This document shows positions 5,163-8,104 of a stretch of DNA of 8,104 nucleotides, in pieces. Where the stretch lies: NCBI GenBank assembly GCA_018263655.1, contig JAANWY010000090.1, positions 1 to 8,104 on the forward strand, read 5' to 3'. Under the pieces are notes generated by a model that had not been told where the DNA came from, made no database searches, and saw only the letters and a list, made by a program, of their open reading frames with translations. The first letter of the stretch is position 1; every line of letters starts with the position of its first letter. The position numbers and the translations under genes are program-made. Source of the DNA: Anaerolineales bacterium. Lineage in GTDB: Bacteria; Chloroflexota; Anaerolineae; Epilineales; JAANWY01.

Positions 5163-6183
5163 ACTTGAATCTCTTGTTACCGGAAGCCGCTAGCCCAATC
5201 TCAACAATATCTGGCGCGTGAGCTTCACCCCAGCTGGCCAAAGCCAAGACCTCGGGCAACGCTTGGGGGGCGGCTTCGACACTCATTGGCGGCTCCAGAG
5301 GCGGCGCCAGGGACGCACACAGCCAGATCGTCCGCATCATATGTGGCAGCGCACGGATCTCGGCCTCAGACAGACGCGCCGTTTCGCAGTACGCCGCAAG
5401 AAACTGATAGACCCTGTCGAGTTCCAACGCGCCAGGGTACACGATGTGCTGAAGCTCCCCCGAGCGTTCCGCAGTGAAGTAAATGAAAGCCTCGGCTAGC
5501 TCCATAGCTCGCCAAGTCCAATGCGCCAGATCGAAGTCAATGACGCCGGCCAGCGTGTCACCCTGAAAAATCAAATTGCCGGCGTAGTAATCGCCGTGAA
5601 TGACAAGCTGGGGCACCTCTCCGAAGCCGGCGAAGCGCGCCACCAGATCCTCGGCGTGCTTGTCTAGCTCGTTGATCAACCGATCTACCTCCGATGTCGT
5701 TTGACCGCGCCAATCGGTCACGAGCCCATGGATGATGCGCGAGAGGGCGGTGGGGTCGTAGCGTTGACGTCGTCGATGAAGGATGGGGTGATTGAAGCCA
5801 CTCACGGTTTCGTGATACCGCCCCAGAGCGCCAGCAGCCGCAGCAAAGTGAGCGTGCCGCGCCCGATCGCAGAGGACGCCCGGGATATACTCGTGAATCT
5901 CGCAGATCTCGCCTTTGAGTTCGACAAACGTCGTGCCATGCCGCGTGAGGACAAGGGTCGGTGCGGGAAACTCGGCGCGGCGCAGGTGTTGGATAAGCGC
6001 ATGTTGAGCGGCGATCAGGTGGGCATCGTCTAGATCGGCACGCCGGCGCTTCAAGAAGTACCGGCCGGTCGTGGTTTCGACGAGCCAGTTTTTGTTCACG
6101 TGTCCATGTTCGATCCGCCGGCAGCTTCGAAACTCGCCCAGATCATAGTGGGTGAGAACACGTGCGACGCCTTCCTTGACCAT
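5161..6183 (-). CDS. APH-family phosphotransferase (homoserine/choline kinase-like)
   Basis: An ATP-dependent small-molecule kinase of the aminoglycoside phosphotransferase / protein-kinase-like fold, nearest in style to homoserine-kinase-type-II and SrkA-like proteins. Counting from the ATG at 6183, the N-lobe lysine is in YFLKR (about Lys45). The catalytic loop is HGDYYAGN (196-203) with Asp198 as base and Asn203 as metal ligand. The DFG-equivalent IDFD (215-218) gives the second metal ligand. The glycine-rich strand pair EHGHVNKNWLVET near 26-38 binds nucleotide. At 340 residues it is of normal length. The frame can start 8 codons earlier at a TTG (6207); neither start has a clear ribosome binding site, and I prefer ATG. 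The substrate is probably an alcohol on an amino acid, amino alcohol or sugar. Antibiotic modification is possible but unsupported. It heads the kinase-aminotransferase-methyltransferase unit. Confidence 0.9.
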   Translation of the reverse strand: MVKEGVARVLTHYDLGEFRSCRRIEHGHVNKNWLVETTTGRYFLKRRRADLDDAHLIAAQHALIQHLRRAEFPAPTLVLTRHGTTFVELKGEICEIHEYIPGVLCDRARHAHFAAAAGALGRYHETVSGFNHPILHRRRQRYDPTALSRIIHGLVTDWRGQTTSEVDRLINELDKHAEDLVARFAGFGEVPQLVIHGDYYAGNLIFQGDTLAGVIDFDLAHWTWRAMELAEAFIYFTAERSGELQHIVYPGALELDRVYQFLAAYCETARLSEAEIRALPHMMRTIWLCASLAPPLEPPMSVEAAPQALPEVLALASWGEAHAPDIVEIGLAASGNKRFK

Positions 6184-6258
6184 GATACGATCAAATTGCC
6201 CCGCCAAGCGACAACACCGGATGCGCTTGATTTCCGTTAACAGCGTTACTTCTCACAA

Positions 6259-6325
6259 TCAGTTTTGACTATCAAACACACGTAGTCCTGCCCGCTCTAT
6301 TACCGATCCTGATGGTCAAAACTGA
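6259..6325. repeat. Inverted repeat across the hpt stop codon
   Basis: TCAGTTTTGAC (6259-6269) is the exact reverse complement of GTCAAAACTGA (6315-6325). The stem extends inward to 16 bp with one G-U pair (6270/6314). One arm encodes the last residues of hpt (VSFDHQD); the other lies in the spacer before the kinase. On the hpt transcript it would form a stem-loop with a loop of about 35 nt. There is no following T-run, so a processing or 3'-stabilising role is more likely than termination. Confidence 0.6.
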
Positions 6326-6866
6326 CGACCTCGCGGCGCAGCACGCCGATGTAGGGCAACGTACGGTGTTGGTCAGCGTAGTCCAGGCCATAGCCCACAA
6401 CCCACACATCGGGTATCTCGAAACCCAAATAGTCGATGGGTACATCGACTTCGCGACGGGCCGCCTTGTCCAACAGAACGCAACTGCGCAGCGAGGCCGG
6501 CCTGCGCGATTCCAAAGTCTTATTCAGATAATCCAACGTCAGTCCGGTGTCCACGATGTCTTCCACGAGCAGCACATGCTTGCCCTCGACCGGCTGACGC
6601 AGGTCCATGATGATCCGCACGGCACCAGACGCTGCGCCCGACAGCCCGTACGAGCTAAGCGCCATGAAATCCACCGCGTGGCGCACCTGCAGTTGACGTG
6701 CCAAATCGGCGAGGAAGATAAAGGCTCCCTTCAGAATGCCCACCAGCAGCACTTCATCCTCTTCTGCATAATCCTCAGAGACCTGATGTGCGAGTTCGCA
6801 GACCCGCTGCTGAATCGTTGCTTCATCTATGAGAACTCGGTCAATGTCGGAGTTCTTCCTGGTCAT
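6300..6866 (-). CDS. hpt: Hypoxanthine phosphoribosyltransferase
   Basis: A cytosolic purine-salvage enzyme converting hypoxanthine (and usually guanine) plus PRPP to IMP/GMP and pyrophosphate. Numbering from the ATG at 6866 (188 residues), the LKG loop is in GILKGAF (about 43-49). The PRPP-binding signature is VLLVEDIVDTGLTL (98-111) with the acidic pair Glu102-Asp103. The purine-contacting lysine is in LDKAARR (about Lys134). The conserved C-terminal block VGYGLDYADQHRTLPYIGVL spans 157-176. All key positions are intact. The frame also opens at ATG 6905 and GTG 6908, but 6866 has GAGGT at the right distance and gives the usual N-terminus (DIDRVLIDEATI) and length. It is followed by the APH-type kinase 116 bp downstream; cotranscription is possible, but the functions are not obviously linked. 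Confidence 0.96.
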   Translation of the reverse strand: MTRKNSDIDRVLIDEATIQQRVCELAHQVSEDYAEEDEVLLVGILKGAFIFLADLARQLQVRHAVDFMALSSYGLSGAASGAVRIIMDLRQPVEGKHVLLVEDIVDTGLTLDYLNKTLESRRPASLRSCVLLDKAARREVDVPIDYLGFEIPDVWVVGYGLDYADQHRTLPYIGVLRREVVSFDHQDR

Positions 6867-6873
6867 TCTCTCG

Positions 6874-6878
6874 ACCTC
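6874..6878 (-). promoter_or_regulatory. Ribosome binding site that favours the hpt start at 6866
   Basis: GAGGT on the minus strand lies 7 nt before the ATG at 6866. The in-frame alternative at 6905 has a G-rich stretch (GGGGGTGTG) close upstream, which is a poorer fit, and would add 13 residues unlike the family. Confidence 0.55.
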
Positions 6879-6960
6879 GCTTCCGTCCGGATCGTCTCCA
6901 GCCATCACACCCCCGCTGATGGACAGAGATCATTGCCCTCCTCTGCTCCAACTTCCACAC

Positions 6961-7053
6961 TCAATCATACAGCAGAGCCAGGCATGCTTCTATCTCGTCT
7001 TCTTCCACCAGCTGAAGCAATTGCCGGCATGGTTCAATCGAGGCGGAAAACAC
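6961..7053 (-). other. Short protein-like ORF between cloverleaf element and hpt
   Basis: From a GTG at 7053 (the frame is open further upstream) the minus strand encodes about 30 residues ending EEDEIEACLALLYD at a TGA (6963-6961). The composition, an acidic amphipathic helix, looks like real protein. There is no good ribosome binding site, and it directly abuts the cloverleaf element. It could be the surviving C-terminus of a gene cut by that element, or chance. Around it, 6909-7054 holds little else: TATGAT (6969-6964, minus) could serve as a -10 box for hpt, but without a recognisable -35. Confidence 0.25.
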
Positions 7054-7054
7054 C

Positions 7055-7167
7055 TTGACACTTTTGGGTAGCAGGCCAACCGTGTTGGCCGTCGAAAGCG
7101 AGCCAAACTTCGCATTTCGGAGCCGCCCAACGCGGTTGGGCTAACTACCCATGATGTTAATTGTCAA
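7055..7167. repeat. Cloverleaf-forming element with short inverted ends
   Basis: The outer ends TTGACA (7055-7060) and TGTCAA (7162-7167) are inverted copies. Inside them TGGGTAG (7065-7071) pairs with CTACCCA (7145-7151). Within that stem lie three hairpins. GGCCAAC/GTTGGCC has loop CGT (7074-7090). CGAAAGCG faces CGCATTTCG with one bulged A (7093-7119). GCCCAAC/GTTGGGC has loop GCG (7125-7141). The whole is a four-way cloverleaf of about 90 nt. It lacks tRNA hallmarks and codes for nothing. The PIN-toxin remnant runs into it and stops on the TGA within its end. I infer a miniature mobile element or structured repeat that moved into, or recombined with, the toxin gene. Confidence 0.75.
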
Positions 7168-7265
7168 CCAGGGTTCTGGCCAAACTGAACCATGCCCAAT
7201 TGCCACGGCAGACCCCGCCAGATAAGTCCCGAAATCCAAACATTGGTGTCGATGACGACTCGCAC
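7164..7265 (-). pseudogene. PIN-domain toxin, 5' fragment only
   Basis: A GTG at 7265 with GGAG 8 nt upstream opens a frame beginning VRVVIDTNVWISGLIWRGLP. This is the characteristic start of PIN-family ribonuclease toxins (COG1569 type), with the first catalytic aspartate in VIDTN (Asp6). After about 23 residues the similarity stops (GMVQFGQNPG), and a TGA follows at 7166-7164 in the end of the cloverleaf element. Full PIN toxins have about 130-150 residues and three further acidic residues, all absent here, so this cannot be an active nuclease. It starts 3 nt after the stop of the antitoxin-like ORF, the usual antitoxin-then-toxin order. Confidence 0.72.
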
Positions 7266-7268
7266 GGT

Positions 7269-7454
7269 CTACTCCGCCCGCTGCTGCCGGCGCACCTCAT
7301 GGACAATCTCGTTGATTTCATCCAGGGAAAGCGGTTCTCCTTCCGGAGCCTGGGCAACGATCTCCGTCACCGGCGCTTGGGTGATGCGCTTCAAGTGCAC
7401 AACCTCGTCTTCCACCCACACAACAAACCGATCCGAAGGGCGGAACCGTGCCAC
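7269..7454 (-). CDS. Antitoxin-like small protein, probably N-terminally truncated
   Basis: A 61-residue ORF from a GTG at 7454, with GGAGGAG 3 nt upstream. It begins ARFRPSDRFVVWVEDEVVHLKRI, a beta-rich stretch recalling the start of swapped-hairpin DNA-binding antitoxins. It ends in an acidic then basic helix, LSLDEINEIVHEVRRQQRAE, which would suit toxin binding. It immediately precedes the PIN-toxin fragment, which is the main reason to call it an antitoxin. Upstream the same frame continues as KTLKLLEEI up to a TAA at 7484-7482. That is natural-looking protein, so the original start was probably further upstream and has been lost. It may be a non-functional remnant or a solitary regulator. 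Confidence 0.6.
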   Translation of the reverse strand: MARFRPSDRFVVWVEDEVVHLKRITQAPVTEIVAQAPEGEPLSLDEINEIVHEVRRQQRAE

Positions 7455-7523
7455 GATCTCCTCCAGCAGTTTCAGTGTTTTTTACGAGGGCTAAACGCCG
7501 CAGGGTTGGGGGGTTGGGAGTCT

Positions 7524-8104
7524 TTATGGCCAGTTGCGCAGCAGTAACGGCAAGAACACATCGCGCCACACTGCCTCCTGCGGCGTTGATGCGCCCAGCG
7601 CTACGTTATCCAGATACACCACTGTCCGCAGGTCCGCCGACGGCTGGCTAAGCCTGAACGTGAGCTTCACACGCTCGCCGGCGAACGCGCCAACATCCAC
7701 CCACTGATACTGCCAATCCTCAGACGCTGATAAACGGTCGGTGTGCAGCACTCGTGGCTCGCCACCCTCACCTGTCGCCAACAGCACCTCGAACGTATTC
7801 GGCTCGACGCTGTCAGCGCCGCTCGACCGATACACGCGATACCAGAAGCCCAACGCCGGCGTCTCCTCCGGCACAGCAACCACCTGACTCAACATAGACT
7901 CCCCCGGCGCGGCGCCATCGCTGCGGAACCCCAACAACGCTGCGTGCTCGCCCGTCCGGCTGAGGAAGCCGCTGCGAATCGGTGATGTGTCTCCATCTCG
8001 CACCCAGCCGGCAAGATCGCCGTCTTCAAAGCCGCCGTTCTCCACGCGGTTGGCGTAAGGGGGCAGGTCCAACGCTACGCTGGGCGTGGCCGTCGCAGCC
8101 GAAC
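7524..8104 (-). CDS. Secreted/surface protein C-terminus with beta-sandwich domain (partial)
   Basis: The frame is open to the right edge of the window, so the N-terminus is missing; about 193 residues are seen. The visible part starts with a Thr/Ala/Pro-type linker (SAATATPSVALDLPP). A single domain follows, opening NRVENGGFEDGDLAGW, the usual entry of CBM4/9-like or galactose-binding-like beta-sandwich modules. It continues with FWYRVYRSSGADSVEPNTFEV and LDNVALG. The protein ends VFLPLLLRNWP. In Chloroflexota many extracellular proteins end (F/Y)LPL(V/L)xRN after such domains, and this is possibly a sorting or anchoring tail (inference). The role could be sugar or peptide binding or an accessory module of an exported enzyme; the catalytic part, if any, is beyond the window. 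A TTG at 8072 is not a likely start because the linker continues upstream. Confidence 0.8.
   Translation of the reverse strand, partial: SAATATPSVALDLPPYANRVENGGFEDGDLAGWVRDGDTSPIRSGFLSRTGEHAALLGFRSDGAAPGESMLSQVVAVPEETPALGFWYRVYRSSGADSVEPNTFEVLLATGEGGEPRVLHTDRLSASEDWQYQWVDVGAFAGERVKLTFRLSQPSADLRTVVYLDNVALGASTPQEAVWRDVFLPLLLRNWP

Noticed and set aside
5161..6207. Aminoglycoside resistance kinase
   Set aside because: The catalytic motifs are those of the whole APH fold and do not single out an antibiotic substrate; closeness to homoserine/choline-kinase-like proteins makes metabolism more likely.
6867..7054. Purine riboswitch upstream of hpt
   Set aside because: I could not find the conserved purine-aptamer loops and three-way junction core; the only strong fold upstream is the cloverleaf element, which has different loops.
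6312..7058. Plus-strand ORF of 248 codons opposite hpt
   Set aside because: It is antisense to an unmistakable hpt with all its motifs, has no recognisable domain of its own and runs on into the spacer; a shadow of the GC-rich codon pattern.
7125..7141. Integron attC site (GCCCAAC and GTTGGGC match RYYYAAC/GTTRRRY)
   Set aside because: Only 3 nt separates the two arms, there are no inner L boxes or extrahelical bases, and no integron integrase is present; the match follows from the hairpin being perfect.
7065..7151. Cloverleaf read as a tRNA
   Set aside because: No anticodon-type 7-nt loop, no T-loop GTTCRA in the last hairpin, and the hairpin loops are only 3 nt; the shape alone is not enough.

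Overview
The window looks like chromosomal DNA of a GC-rich environmental bacterium, most plausibly a Chloroflexota (Anaerolineae or Caldilineae type). This is inference. It rests on the C-terminal tail FLPLLLRNWP of the extracellular protein at the right edge (tails of the form (F/Y)LPL(V/L)xRN are common on secreted Chloroflexota proteins), the many GCCGGC hexamers, and the large number of small structured repeats between genes. No rRNA, tRNA, CRISPR array or complete insertion sequence is visible. Every gene I can support lies on the minus strand, so transcription runs right to left.

Right edge to left edge, in gene order: (1) the C-terminal part of a secreted or surface protein (7524-8104); (2) a decayed toxin-antitoxin pair, namely a short antitoxin-like ORF (7269-7454) and a PIN-domain toxin cut to its first ~23 recognisable residues (7164-7265); (3) a cloverleaf-forming element at the break (7055-7167); (4) hypoxanthine phosphoribosyltransferase hpt (6300-6866); (5) an APH-family small-molecule kinase (5161-6183) closely followed by a fold-type I PLP aminotransferase (4032-5147) and a SAM-dependent methyltransferase (3135-3980), probably one transcription unit; (6) a 52-bp perfect palindrome (3151-3202) that both encodes the methyltransferase tail and looks like a bidirectional terminator; (7) a 12-TM MATE/ANKH-like (MOP superfamily) transporter (1716-3062); (8) an alpha/beta hydrolase (789-1571); (9) a gene-free 788-bp stretch at the left edge.

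The left 788 bp has no credible gene but is dense in structure. It holds a 127-bp exact direct duplication at a 295-bp offset, carrying twin back-to-back perfect hairpins with complementary loops. It also holds a set of nested inverted repeats at 461-566 and a 98-bp MITE-like unit with 15-bp perfect inverted ends at 624-721. A 17-bp exact direct repeat (580-596 and 1684-1700) brackets the hydrolase gene, and next to its right copy lies a 22-codon ORF whose start resembles the N-terminus of threonyl-tRNA synthetase.

Together, kinase + aminotransferase + methyltransferase followed by an exporter-type membrane protein and a hydrolase could be a small pathway acting on an amino- or amino-alcohol-type compound, but no substrate can be read from the sequence. 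The most unusual material is the repeats: at least four distinct palindromic or cloverleaf elements in 8 kb, two of them sitting at the 3' end or breakpoint of a coding sequence.
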